Source: Rhizomys pruinosus (taxonomy: Eukaryota > Chordata > Mammalia > Rodentia > Spalacidae). Taken from it: DNA of 64,000 nucleotides. A program made the position numbers and the translations under genes. Position 1 is the first letter of the stretch. Each line of letters begins with the position of its first letter. Positions 1-9,925 of the stretch are shown piece by piece. The stretch is taken from NCBI GenBank assembly GCA_009823505.1, contig VZQC01000263.1, positions 834,263-898,262 of the forward strand. Direction: 5' to 3'. The notes beneath the pieces are model-generated. The model saw nothing but the letters and a program-made list of their open reading frames with translations. It was not told the origin of the DNA and made no database searches.

Positions 1-172
1 CATCCAGCCTTGCAGACTGAGCAGTTCCCTGGATTCTCTCAGCCTTTCCAGTGTGGTGCAGCTACTGTTGGACTCCTTGAACTCTGTCACGTGAGCAAAT
101 CAATAAATTGTATATAGCTATATATATTCGTCCTGTTACTTCTGTTTTTTTAGAGAACCCTGACTAATACAG
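1..172 (+). mobile_element. ERVL/MLT2-like LTR, 3' half, cut by window edge
   Basis: The segment is the reverse complement, with few differences, of the left part of the complete LTR at 5231-5706. It ends in CCCTGACTAATACA, the usual 3' terminus of MLT2-type LTRs, and carries CAATAAATTG as a poly(A) signal. The family is named from remembered consensus and the 5' part lies outside the window. Confidence 0.65.
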
Positions 173-176
173 ACAC

Positions 177-655
177 CATAGACTACAGTTCTTGCCAGCT
201 TTCAAATTGATGGATGAGATACTAATGAACCTAATAATCAAGTGTAAATCACAATGCCTGATACATGTGTAAGATATATTTCTTAAATATACTTCTTGAA
301 AACAGAAAAGTTGTACAGTCAATTTTTTCAGACATGAAGACTGAAGTTATATCATTTATAGGAAAATGGATACAAATGAAAATAATCATATTAAATGAAT
401 TAACTCAGTCTCAGAAAGACCCATATTGTATGTTTTCTGTAATTTGTGGTTCCTACATTTTATATAGTTAGATAAAATCATGCATGCACATATAAATTTA
501 AAGTAAAAATAAAACTTTGTAGGGTAGCAAAGGAGACAAGTGAGAGTTTTAGAGGGGATATTGCTCAACATACAATATTTACAATAAATACATACCCATA
601 TGGAAATTTAAAAAATAGAAATGTTAGCCCATGGGTCTAATTATGACAAACTTAT
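177..655. other. AT-rich stretch without a recognised element
   Basis: I see no gene, RNA or clear repeat family here. Short open frames of 60-70 codons have no recognisable content. Confidence 0.5.
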
Positions 656-835
656 CTTTGAAGTAAGATGGCTCCGTAGGTAAACATACTTGCTACCAAG
701 CCTGACTTCTGAACTCAACGTCCAGGATCCACATGATGGGAAGAGAAAGCCGACACCTACAAGTTCTCATCTGACCTCCACATGTGGCCTCTGACACATG
801 GAGGTCCACCCACAAATGGAATCAAAACGTCCTTG
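656..835 (+). mobile_element. B3/B2-like SINE, old
   Basis: It starts with a tRNA-like A-box region (AAGATGGCTCCGTAGGTAAA) followed by the degenerate B3 body: CCAAGCCTGA, AGGATCCACATGATGGGA, and a CTGACCTCCACATGTG tail. It is strongly diverged and has no clean A tail. Confidence 0.6.
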
Positions 836-944
836 AACACTACAGGTCTAAGCAGAGGGTCCAGCAGATGAACACCCCTGGAGGGAAAGCTGATGGGCTT
901 TGGAGAAATCGACAAGGTCTTGCAGATTGTGACTAAATAGACTC

Positions 945-1075
945 AAATATTTTATTCCCTGACTGGCTTGGAACTCAAGGTGTAGACCAAGCTGCACTTC
1001 GACTCAGAGATTTGCTTGCCTCAGCCTCCCAATTGCAAATATTCAATGTGTTCACCCATGCCGAAGCAGCTTCAA
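945..1075 (-). mobile_element. B1 SINE, highly diverged, antisense
   Basis: Read on the minus strand it shows the B1 order: TTTGAA/GCTGCTTCGG head remnant, GAGGCAAGCAAATC, then a CTACACCTTGAGTTCC-like block. Divergence is high. The stretch 836-944 before it is unassigned. Confidence 0.45.
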
Positions 1076-1261
1076 AATAAGTTAACACAGTAAGAGGACA
1101 GCACTGTGCCTCCCGCTACCCATTCGCAGCATGTTTGAGTGTTAAATAGTATATGAGTGTGCATACATATCCATCTGTATATATCTGTGATTGTATATAC
1201 ATACAGAAAGTTGAGATTCTGTGAACTTCACTAGGGAATAATAGTTGGGATATTTAAATGA

Positions 1262-1440
1262 AGGGGGTTGGAGAGATAAGAGCACTGGGTGCACCCACAT
1301 GGCAGGTAAAAGCATCCATAACTCAAGTTCCAGGGGATCTGAAATGGTCTTCTGATCTCTTTGGGCATTGCACAACATGGGTGCATCTACTTATATGTAG
1401 GCAATACACTTATACACATAAAATAAAAATAATAAAGATT
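1262..1440 (+). mobile_element. B2 SINE, partly deleted
   Basis: The GGGTTGGAGAGAT head, GCACCCACATGG, CTCAAGTTCCAGGGGATC and the CACTTATACACATAAA tail are in B2 order, ending in an A-rich tail. Most of the A/B-box region is deleted after the head. Confidence 0.8.
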
Positions 1441-1679
1441 AAAAAAATAAAAATCCAAGATTGTAGAGTTGATGCAAGCCCTAGACTGGATGAACACTGG
1501 AAATGGTGGATCTGCAAAGGCACAACGAAGTACCTGGGAGGGTGTGGCAGTGCCCTGGGGAGACGAGCGACAGTGGTAAACATTTACATCTATGCTGCAC
1601 ACAGAGGAGAATGCATTAAGGAAAACAACAACATGAGCAGATGACAAAACACTAGTGCAGAAAAGAAAGCTCCACTATT

Positions 1680-1800
1680 GTTGGGACTGGTGTCGCATGC
1701 CTTTAATCCCAGCACTCTGTGAGTTCAAGGCCAGCCTGGTCTACAAAGTGAGTTTCAGGCCAGCTGGGGGCTACAGGGAGACCTTGTCTCAAAAATACAA
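1680..1800 (+). mobile_element. B1 SINE
   Basis: The B1 body runs from TGCCTTTAATCCCAGCACT through GAGTTCAAGGCCAGCCTGGT to CCTTGTCTCAAAAA. An internal deletion removes the GGAGGCAGAGGCAGG segment. The A tail grew into the GAAA microsatellite that follows. Confidence 0.9.
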
Positions 1801-1840
1801 AAAAAAGAAAAAAAAGATGAAAGAAAGAAAAGAAAGACGA

Positions 1841-1916
<76 letters not shown>

Positions 1917-1918
1917 AA
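1801..1918 (+). repeat. (GAAA)n microsatellite in the B1 tail
   Basis: About 20 uninterrupted GAAA units follow an A-rich, partly interrupted start. It looks like an expansion of the upstream SINE's poly(A) tail. Confidence 0.95.
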
Positions 1919-1975
1919 AAGCAAGCCCCACTGTTAAAGGACCAGAACTCAGAATTTAAAGTTGTATTCTGGATT

Positions 1976-3654
1976 AAAAATAATTTACAAAGAGGCGCAG
2001 GATAGGGAGCACCATGTCCGCGGAAGCCCCCGAGGCAGCGTCGGCGGAGGAACAGAAGGAAACGGAAGATAAAGTGAGTAGTCCAGAGAAAGCTGAGAAG
2101 CGAAATTAAAAGCAAGGTATGGTCACCTGGGACAAAAGCCTGGTGGTTCTGACTTTTTAAGGAAACGATTACAGAAAGGGCAAAAGTATTTTGATTCTGG
2201 GGATTACAACATGGCAAAAGCAAAGAACAGCAGCTTCCCGCTGCAGCCCCAGATAAGACAGAGGTCACTGGTGAGCATCCCGCTCCACAGGACCTTCCTC
2301 AGCGGAAACCATCCCTGGTTGCTAGCAAGCTGGCTGGCTGATTAAAAGAGCTGAACTGCATAGGTCTTCTTAATGCCCATTATTTCTCCTTACTGCGTTA
2401 CTTACCCACTCTGCTTTCACTGGCTACATCGTTTGAGACTGGCAGCTCTGCACGTAGTGGTAGTGTGTTGCTGTTGCAAGGGAACATACTTGTATAGAGG
2501 TTTTGATTAGTTTAACAGTGCACTGATGCAAAGGACATGTTACAACAACATAAGTAATCTATGTGAAAATAATTGTATATGTTACCTAACTCAGTTGTAG
2601 GACTGGTTACAATAAGTAGCAAGCAAGTTTTACAATTTTAATGTTTTGGCTTTCCTTACTTCATCATAATCATTGCTTTGTATGTTACTCTTATTTAATA
2701 TGACCTCTGTTGTATTGATTTCTTCTGTATTTTCCTTTTGGATTATGTATAACAGAAGCTTAAGACCACGAGTTGAAAGAAAAATCACACGATTTAAACA
2801 CAAGTAGATGGGCTCCAAAAGACTCAATCACTTGAATTTGATGGCCTTACACCTGCTTCAGCTTTAACAATAGCATTTAACTTGGGCGATATTTGCCCAT
2901 TCTGGTGTAACTTGTGTGACTGACTTCAGTGCTTACCAGCTGTCATTGAAGCTAACGCCCTTCCTCAGTTCTGCAGTGTTGGGACACCTTTGCTGAAGAT
3001 GTGAATGGAGTGCGCATATGCTGTGACCATTGCATTCACTTTTGTGCTTTTTTTGAAAATACAATAGTTTTGCACAACCTTTTAAAATATCTCTATCAAA
3101 AAAAAAGAAAAAAAGAAAAAAAAAGAAAAATATCTCTATTAATTTCAACATATTAGAAAAAAGATCATGTGCCAACCAGAAGCACAAGACTTCCTACACA
3201 AATCTCTGCCATTACTGCTTTTGTATAAGAATAGTTTACAATCTTGAGCTTATCAGAATACCAAACGGAAATCTTTACTCAGCCTGCTGTACAATTAAGC
3301 TTTTTCATTTGTTACTAATATTCGTGACTTTCAGTGGCCTTGTACAAATATGATATGTTGCTTAGGCATATCTTTTGTTCTATGCAGAGCATTTCATTTT
3401 GACTTTCACAAAATTGAAATTCATATAATTTATATAAACTTTCTCAATGTAGAAACTTTTTACTTCTACACACAACTTTGGGCACACTAAAGTAAAGGGT
3501 TTGCATTCTCTGCCTTCTATTTTTTTCTTAACCCCCATCTTCTCTTGCTTCTGTGACTTGTGGTATTGGGCTGTGTGTTTATATGAAAAGTAAGTGTCTA
3601 TCTTTAAACTTGCTTAAATAAAAGGATTTTTATGAGAAAAAAATAATTTACAAA
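1976..3654 (+). pseudogene. Arpp19: Arpp19 processed pseudogene with target-site duplications
   Basis: ARPP19 is the cAMP-regulated phosphoprotein that inhibits PP2A-B55 when phosphorylated by Greatwall kinase. The frame opens at the ATG at 2014 with MSAEAPEAASAEEQK and then meets a stop at 2107. The central conserved motif [10 protein letters not shown] (codons from 2190) lies in a different frame from the start, and the C-terminal [13 protein letters not shown] plus stop (to 2341) in a third. There are therefore at least two frameshifts and a nonsense codon. There are no introns. A long 3' UTR runs to AATAAA at 3617 followed by an A-rich end. The 16-bp direct repeat AAAAATAATTTACAAA flanks the copy at 1976-1991 and 3639-3654. 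These are hallmarks of L1-mediated retrocopying. The identification rests on remembered family sequence. Confidence 0.93.
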
Positions 3655-3889
3655 AATAAATTATTTTTCTATATAACTAATTTCACAGTTTCTCTTTCAT
3701 CTTCTCTGTTGTCTTAATACATTTTTAAACAAACATTCATTTATAATGTCTTTACAGCACCCCGCACACATTATTCTCACTTAAGAGAGCAAACAAAAAT
3801 GGTAAAATGAAGTGTAATGTTAACTAAAAGGTAATATTTTGTGTGCGTGTATTTAATGTAAAACGTTAAAATCCTGTGACACCAGACTG
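3655..3889. other. AT-rich spacer, possibly Pygo1 3' UTR remnant
   Basis: No coding match is visible. Because it lies directly downstream of the antisense Pygo1 retrocopy's stop region, part of it may be that transcript's 3' UTR. No poly(A) tail was found to confirm this. Confidence 0.4.
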
Positions 3890-4720
3890 CTGTTATATGC
3901 AGAAAAAGCAGTGCAGTGCTAGTCACAGGTCACTTTAGGTGTCGCCACCCATGGCGAGTGGACCAAAGATCTCTCTAGTGCACATTAGCTGGACATCCTT
4001 GTCAGCTATGGACGCGTCGCAGCACCACACAGCAAATGCCTGTGTGGTCAGGAGCCCTTAGGCTGTCTCAGTCATCCCCATCGGATGGAACCATTTCTGA
4101 CAAGACGCCTCACACAGGATGGCTTCCGGATCATCATTGACTTCGTTTGTACAAATCCCACATGGGTACACGGAGTCAGAAGATGAGTGGCCATGTCGGC
4201 TAGGGTGCAGGGAGGACTTACTGCTTTTCTCTGGGGCGCACAGGTCTGCTGCACTCCGGGGCTGCGGGGGCTTGTTCTGCATTGCATTGGCGTGGCTGTT
4301 GTTCGTGGTTTCGGTGCTGCTTGAACAGCTGTTCTCTTGAGTGGCTGCGTTGTTCCAATTGACGTTTTTTAATTCAATATTACTATTGGCGGTGTCCTCC
4401 ATGTTTAAATGAGGTGGTTGAGCTGAGGAATTCTGACGAGTGGTTTTGGTTGCTCCTTGACTAAAGTCTTGTTTTAGAGGGGGAGCTTTTGCTTGACCAA
4501 ATGTGTTTGGGGGTGGAATAAAAGAATGATTAGATTCTAACTGAGAAGTAAAATTTGAATTATTGCCAGGGACAAAATTCGGTGCCGATTTGGGGTTAGG
4601 TTCTTAGCCAACATTCTCTGGAGGAATCTGAAGTTTTCAGCAGAGTTCTGTCTAAAATGTTGATTGGGCATGTTGCCACTCTGAGCCAGTACATTATTAT
4701 AAGATGTAGCCTGAAGTTAA
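3890..4720 (-). pseudogene. Pygo1: Pygo1 retrocopy, disrupted, antisense
   Basis: Pygopus proteins read methylated H3K4 through a C-terminal PHD finger and bridge BCL9 and beta-catenin in Wnt transcription. The minus-strand frame ending at 4058 encodes the serine/asparagine-rich linker, then the PHD start VYPCGICTNEVNDD, ILCEASCQKWFH and GMTETA. Compared with the family, three residues are missing and others altered between WFH and GMTETA. The next codon, normally tyrosine, is TAA. The rest of the PHD finger continues past the stop (ADKDVQLM at about 3990-3965). Upstream, at 4400-4700, further asparagine- and proline-rich Pygo-like sequence appears in shifted frames. No introns are visible. 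The 5' end is missing, and no target-site duplication was found. Pygo1 is preferred over Pygo2 by the asparagine-rich linker, with moderate certainty. Confidence 0.85.
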
Positions 4721-4750
4721 AAGCATGAGGTCGATTAAAACCCATGCCCA

Positions 4751-4979
4751 GGGCTGGAGAGATGGCCTAGCGGTTAAGAGCACCGACTGCTCTTGCAGAC
4801 GACCGGGTTTGATCCCCAGCACCCACATGGTAGCTGAGAACCGTCTGTAACTCCAGTTCCAGTGGAATCGGACGCCCTCTTCTGACCTCCACGGCATTGC
4901 ACGACATGGGTACACAAACCTACATGCAGACAGCACATTCATACACATACAAAAATAAATAAAATTAATGAAAAAGATT
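4751..4979 (+). mobile_element. B2 SINE, full length
   Basis: It runs from GGGCTGGAGAGATGGCCTAG (A-box) through GGGTTTGATCCCCAGCACCC (B-box) and CTCCAGTTCCAGTGGAATC to the CATTCATACACATAC tail and an A-rich end. The tail has the local GGCATTGCACGACATGGGT form. Confidence 0.95.
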
Positions 4980-4994
4980 TAAATATATGTATTC

Positions 4995-5100
4995 ACCACC
5001 ATGCCTGACTTGATGCCATGATGCTGAGGCCAACCTGGTCTACATAGCAAGTCCCATGTCAACCAAAGCTACATAGTGAGACTCTCAAAATGAAAGAAAA
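4995..5100 (+). mobile_element. B1 SINE, old, partial
   Basis: CACCACCATGCCTGACTTG, GAGGCCAACCTGGTCTACAT and GTGAGACTCTCAAAATGAAA are in B1 order, strongly diverged. Confidence 0.5.
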
Positions 5101-5230
5101 AAGAGGTTACATAATGGCTATAGTAAGACCTTGCCTACAAATAAGTACTGCAATGGTGAATATATTAAATTCTAAAATTGAAAGACATAGAGGGACGAAG
5201 TAGATTAAATAAGAGCAATGTATAGGTTGC

Positions 5231-5706
5231 TGTATTAGTCAGAATTCTCTAAAGAAACAGAAGTAACAGGACGAATATATATAGCTATATACAATTTATT
5301 GATTTGCTCACGTGACAGAGTTCAAGGAGTCCAACAGTAGCTGCATCACACTGGAAAGGCCAAGAGAATCCAGGGAACTGCTCAGTCCGCAAGGCTGGAT
5401 GTCTCAGTAGTCCCAATCTAGTGCTGAAGGTCTGAATGGATTCCAGGAGATCTGCCGGTCTCAGTACATGCTGGGATCCGAAAGGTTGATCACAGCAGCA
5501 AGACAAACTCACCAGATGAGAGAGGCAAGCCACAGGAGAAAAGGGACCAGCTCCTTCTGCCGTGGCCTTTTATACTGCTTGCCGGCAGAAGGTAATGCCC
5601 ACATTTGGCGTGGGCCATCCGGGTTGAGGTGGTCCAATCCAAACATCCCTTTTCTCTTATTTGTTCCTTAGTCCAGTCAAGTTGACACACAGGATTAACC
5701 ATCACA
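5231..5706 (-). mobile_element. ERVL/MLT2-like solo LTR with 5-bp TSD
   Basis: On the minus strand the element opens TGTGATGGTTAATCCTGTGT and closes CTGACTAATACA. It carries a TATAAAAG box (minus strand, near 5570) and CAATAAATTG. The perfect 5-bp direct repeat GTTGC flanks it at 5226-5230 and 5707-5711, as expected for an ERVL-type integration. Its 3' part matches 1-172 in the opposite orientation. The family name comes from recognising the termini. Confidence 0.8.
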
Positions 5707-5711
5707 GTTGC

Positions 5712-6364
5712 TTATAAGGAACTCAATCTACCTGAAACTGAAGGATGCAATAAGATAATCCATACAAATGGAGTAAACAAAGTAGCAGTAACTATACTTA
5801 TAATAGGCGAAATAAACGTTAAGTAAAAATAGTAAAAAGGAGGCAGGACTGATGGTTGTTTGGGCTTGCCAAGGAGGAGCTTTCAAACAATTCCTTAAGG
5901 AAAACATGACATCTTTCAGCCTAATAAAGAAAAAAAACAAAGAAATCATAAACTGAAGATGCTAAAACCTATGATGTCATAATCTTGATATATGTGTGGC
6001 ATGAATATACGTATATTTTGGAGTGATGCAAATTGGAAGGAACAACAACAATAACAATAACAAGAACAACAAAAAAGACTGAGTCAAAGAACTGATTGAA
6101 ATGGTGAACTTCTGCCCGAAACAGTAAACTTCTGCATCAAAAATGTTAAAAGAGACTGAGAATAAGATGAAAAACATGTATGGCAGAATGCATGAGCTCT
6201 GGTGCGCCGAGGGGCAAGGAAAGGGGAATGGGTCTAGATTTGATTGTATGAACGTTGTATGAAATTATATCAATTTTGTATGAAATGAATTGTATCAATA
6301 TGGTATGAAATGCACAAGGCTTCAATAAAAAATTGGCTTTGAAACAAAATAGTAGAAAGGAATA
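5712..6364. other. Unassigned A-rich DNA with an L1-tail-like piece
   Basis: No gene is visible. The segment at 6172-6245 (GGCAGAATGCATGAGCTCTG ... GGGTCTAGATTTGAT) recurs in inverted orientation at 24015-24085, so it is an interspersed repeat fragment. A following CTTCAATAAAAAATTGG suggests a retrotransposon 3' end. Confidence 0.45.
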
Positions 6365-7192
6365 GGGAGGTTCACTCCATAATCATATGGATCAATTTAG
6401 TGAGGAAATAGTGGTACTAAATACAGATGCACCCAATTTTGCAGCATTTATTGGAGAAAAAAAATTCAATAAAAGTTTGGATATTAACATTCTACTGTCA
6501 GTAATGAACACATCATTCACACAGAAAATCAACAAAGAAATGGTAGAATTCCAACCTAGAATTCCAACATGTATACAGAACATTCCATCCAACTGCTGAA
6601 TATATATTTTTCTCATTGATGTATAGGCCATTCTCCAAGATAATAAGCAACAAATAATGTCTTAACACATATTTCAAGTGAACTACTAATCAATAGTCTT
6701 TCTGCTCCCAAGGCAATAAAGCTAGAAATAAGTAAGAAGGAAAACTTTTGGAAACTATGAAGACACATGGAAATTCTGTGGTGGTTTGAATGAGAATGCC
6801 CCCCCCCCATCAGCTCAAGTATTGAACATTAGGTCAGTTGGTGCTGTTGTTTGGGGAAGGTCACAGAACCTTTAATGAGGCATGTCTTGCTGGAGGAAGC
6901 ACTTCACTGGCAAGGACCTTTGAGATTTCATAGCCTTCCTCGCCTCACTTCCAGTTAATCATCTTCTGCCTGTATGTTTGTGAAGATGTGAGCTTCTAGG
7001 GTTTAGTCCAGCCACCTCCTTCTGCCACGGCTTCCTGGCCATTATGGACTCCCCTTCTGGAAACAAGCCTAAAAGTCTCTTCCTTTTGTAAGTTTCCTGG
7101 TCATGGTGTTTTGTCACAGAAACAGAAAAGTAAATGAATACACCTTACTTTTCAATAATGACTGGATCAAGGAAGAAATCAAGAAGGAAGCA
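6365..7192 (+). mobile_element. L1 ORF2 fragment (endonuclease region), interrupted
   Basis: The sequence follows the ORF2 endonuclease region in order: an asparagine/aspartate-rich stretch at about 6387-6560, CAGAACATTCCATCCAAC, and TTCTCCAAGATAATAAG. It resumes after an LTR insertion as TTTTCAATAATGACTGGATC and AAGGAAGAAATCAAGAAGGAA. It is frame-broken and long dead. Confidence 0.75.
6779..7142 (+). mobile_element. ORR1/MaLR-type LTR inserted in L1
   Basis: It opens TGGTGGTTTGAATGAGAATG and closes TTTTGTCACAGAAACAGAAA ... ATGAATACA, colinear with the better-preserved LTRs at 16318 and 19994. The L1 ORF2 reading continues on either side. No target-site duplication could be read. A C run at 6799-6807 lies near its start. 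Confidence 0.75.
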
Positions 7193-7326
7193 TGGTGGCA
7201 CTTGCCTTTAATCCCAGAACTTGGGAGGCAGAGGCAGGTGCATCTCTGTGAGTTCAAGGACATCCTGGTCTACAGAGTGAGTTCCAGGTCAGTTGGGGCT
7301 ACAGGGAGACCCTGTCTCAAAAAGAC
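7193..7326 (+). mobile_element. B1 SINE
   Basis: GCATGGTGGCACTTGCCTTT, GGGAGGCAGAGGCAGGTGCA, GAGTTCAAGGACATCCTGGT and CCCTGTCTCAAAAAG appear in order, followed by a CCAAA/CAAAA-expanded tail. It sits inside the L1 fragment. Confidence 0.93.
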
Positions 7327-7445
7327 CAAACCAAACCAAACCAAACCAAAACAAAACAAAACAAAACAAAACAACAACCCCCAAACCTTTCTACCAACGA
7401 ACATGAAATATAACAAACCATGTAATGGTCAAAGCAGCATTTTTT
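7327..7445 (+). repeat. Direct repeat, copy 1 (B1 tail plus L1 piece)
   Basis: A (CCAAA)n(CAAAA)n tract is followed by CTTTCTACCAACGAACA and GGTCAAAGCAGCATTTT. The same block recurs at 8231-8336 with only a few substitutions and tract-length changes. The two copies bracket the insertion between them. Confidence 0.9.
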
Positions 7446-8230
7446 TTTTTTTGGTTAATACCAGAATTTATTCCAAAGGATAAATAAGAGACATTTATTC
7501 CAAGCAAATAATTGACACACTTTTATTCTGAAGATCATTTTCAAAAGCCATATGGAAATAAAAACAATTGAGACAGAGCCTCCCTGGAGCACCATCTAGC
7601 CTAGAACTCATTATGTATACCAGGCTGGCCAGGATCTCACAGAGATGCTTCCTTGGTGCTGGGATCAAAGGTATGGGCCACCATGGCCTGATTTAATATA
7701 TATATATATAATCTATATATATATATATATTATATGAAGAAAGTGAAGTTAAGTTAGAGTCATATTTCCTTAGCAATGAAGTTTTAGTCCCATATTTTCA
7801 GATTGTTGTGTAATACACTAATAGTATTACTTAAAATAACTTTCCAACTACATCAAGAAATACACAAGAAATTTCCAGCAGTGTTTCTCATCCTTTTTAA
7901 AATCATTATCATATCTGGTTGCTACTGGCTAAATCATCACAACCTAATTATGTATTTTTACATCACAATTCCTTCCCCATCATTGGCGTTGGATAGGTCA
8001 TACTCACTTCTTGCCGGTTTTATGTTTTCTGAGTTTGCAGGGAGTTCTTGGCACTGTACAACTGTTTTAATTAGGCATGTTTTCTCGTGGGTGGGGACAT
8101 GATAAAGAAATGCAAAATACTTTTGGAGTACACAAAGAGTATTTAAATATGACAAAGAGTCATAAGGACCAACGGGGATTTCTTTTTTTTTTTTTTTTTG
8201 TCTTTTTTATTTTATTTTTTTTATTATATT
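7446..8230 (-). mobile_element. Insertion flanked by the ~106-bp direct repeats
   Basis: Poly(T) tracts occur at both ends (7441-7452 and 8179-8199), suggesting one or more antisense retroposed sequences. It includes a diverged antisense B1 (about 7575-7690) and a (TA)n tract (7693-7735). The remaining piece at 7740-8175 has no recognised source. No coding gene was recognised. Confidence 0.5.
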
Positions 8231-8336
8231 AAACCAAACCAAACCAAACCAAAACAAAACAAAACAACAACCCCCAACCCTTTCTACCAACGAACACGAA
8301 ATATACCAAACCATGTAATGGTCAAAGCAGCATTTT
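8231..8336 (+). repeat. Direct repeat, copy 2
   Basis: This is the second copy of the 7327-7445 block, beginning within the (CCAAA)n tract. It runs directly on into the L1 sequence that follows, so it is probably the original right flank. Confidence 0.9.
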
Positions 8337-8516
8337 CAAAACCAGAGACATCTCCAATAAACAGTCTATCACTTTGTGTTAGGAAACTATAAAAACAAAG
8401 ACAAGACAAGCTCCAGATTTGTAGAATAGCAAAAATCAAAACAGAAGTAAATGAAATAGAGGCCCAAAATATAATTAAAAAAGAAATATACAGCAACTGG
8501 TACCTACATATTTTTA
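8337..8516 (+). mobile_element. L1 ORF2 fragment, continuation
   Basis: CTCCAGATTTGTAGAATAGC followed by AAAATCAAAACAGAAGTAAA and GAAATAGAGGCCCAAAATAT matches the ORF2 segment between the endonuclease and reverse transcriptase regions. It is the downstream continuation of the fragment at 6365-7192. Confidence 0.65.
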
Positions 8517-8905
8517 TTTTTTTGCTTTTTGATATAGGGTAATGTGGAGATAAAATCTGGAGTCAAACTAGTTATGTAGCTGAGGAGGATGACCTTGAAT
8601 TATTGAGTCTCTTGCTTCCATCTCACAAGTGCTGGAATTTCAGGCGCATACTACATTACTTGTCTCAAAAAATGTGAATTCATTTTTCCAGTGCTGGAGA
8701 TAGAGCCCTAGGGCTTTCCTCATGCTAGCCAAATGTTCTACCACAGAGCCACATCCATAGCTATTTTTGTTTAAATTTTGAGGCAGCATCTCATGTAGCT
8801 CAGGCTAGCTTTGACCTTGCTATGTGGCCAAAACTGCCCTTCAAGTCCTGATCCTCCCAAGTGTTGAGAGTATAAATTTGTGCCACCATACCTAGCTTAA
8901 TGTCC
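8517..8905 (-). mobile_element. Cluster of old B1/B4-like SINEs, antisense
   Basis: Two degenerate antisense B1 bodies (about 8520-8650 and 8765-8900) flank an ID/B4-like piece at 8690-8760. That piece contains GTGCTGGAGATAGAGCCCTA and GTTCTACCACAGAGCCACAT. Subfamily assignment is uncertain. Confidence 0.55.
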
Positions 8906-9265
8906 ACATTTTAAAAAGTAGAAGTACTTCATATAAACAGCCTATCACTTCATGTTAACAAACCAGAAAATCAAGGACATACTCAGACTCGTAGTAAAGA
9001 TCAGAACAGAAAGAATTGAAATAGAGGCTAAAAATATAATTTGAAAGGTCCACAAAGCTGATCCTTGAAAATATAGACAAGCACTCAACTAAGAAATGGA
9101 GAGATGGTCCTAGAGATAATAATGGAGATATTACAACTGACACCACAGAAATATAAAATAAAGATGATCAAATTTGCAGTATAGTTTTTAAAATAATAAT
9201 CTAGAAGAAATGGGCAAATTTATAGGCACATAAATACTTTACTAAAAATGAATTATGAAATTAGG
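8906..9265 (+). mobile_element. L1 ORF2 fragment, second related copy
   Basis: The stretch at 8930-9060 parallels 8350-8470: GCCTATCACTTCATGTTAAC, ATCAGAACAGAAAGAATTGA and AATAGAGGCTAAAAATATAA. It then continues as the ORF2 AAAATATAGACAAGCACTCA stretch. It is either a duplication or a second L1 fragment. Confidence 0.6.
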
Positions 9266-9469
9266 TGCTCTAACATTAGGTACACATAAAATTCAATCAT
9301 TCTATCTTCTGGTTGAACCAATTGCTTGATTTGATGACCTTCTTTCATCTTGCCTATTTTGTCTTAAACTGAATTATTTCAGCTATAAGTATGGCTATTT
9401 GTATTCACTTTAAGTTTCCATTTGGTTAGAAAATCACTTTTCATCATTTTACTTCATTGACTTGTATGT
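9266..9469. other. Unassigned AT-rich spacer
   Basis: Nothing recognisable was found. TTCCATTTGGTTAGAAAATC-like text may be antisense L1, but that is not firm. Confidence 0.4.
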
Positions 9470-9775
9470 AAGTCTATGTATCTGTGTATGTTGAATGCAT
9501 GTGAGTGTGTAGATGTGTGTGTCCCATACATAGAGGCCAGAGGAATGGATCAGATGTCTGCCTTATTTCCTCGAGAGAGAGCCTGTCAGGCGCTCATAAT
9601 TTCAGCTAGGCAAGCTCTTAGAGTCCACCTTTCTCTGTCCCACAATGCTGGGGTTACAGGCATGTGCAGCCCTGCCTGGCTCTTATGTGTATTTGCTGGG
9701 GATTCAAACTCAGTTCCTCATTCTTGCACAGCTGAAGTGTTCTTGTTCTCTGAGACACTGTAACAGCCCTTGCTT
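9470..9775. mobile_element. Degenerate rodent interspersed repeat with SINE-like parts
   Basis: The order CATAGAGGCCAGAGGAATGG, GCTGGGGTTACAGGCATGTG, TTTGCTGGGGATTCAAACTC and TTCCTCATTCTTGCACAGC is typical of a common rodent repeat. I cannot assign the family name. Confidence 0.5.
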
Positions 9776-9776
9776 A

Positions 9777-9925
9777 TATTGTTGAGACAGGTTCTCACTA
9801 TGTATTCCAGCCTGGCCTTGAGCTAGCTGTGTGGTGTAGGTTGATCTTCAATTCAGGATCTTGCTGCCTCAGCTTCTGATACAGTACCACTGAAACCAAG
9901 ATTGCTGCCACCATGTTTCACCATT
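9777..9925 (-). mobile_element. B1 SINE, old, antisense
   Basis: TTGAGACAGGTTCTCACTAT, CAGCCTGGCCTTGAGCTAGC and GGATCTTGCTGCCTCAGCTT are antisense B1 blocks in order. Confidence 0.65.

Noticed and set aside
1801..2268. Open frames through the GAAA repeat
   Set aside because: They are low-complexity artefacts of the microsatellite running into the pseudogene.
2014..2341. Functional Arpp19-like gene
   Set aside because: Early stop codon, at least two frameshifts, no introns and target-site duplications.
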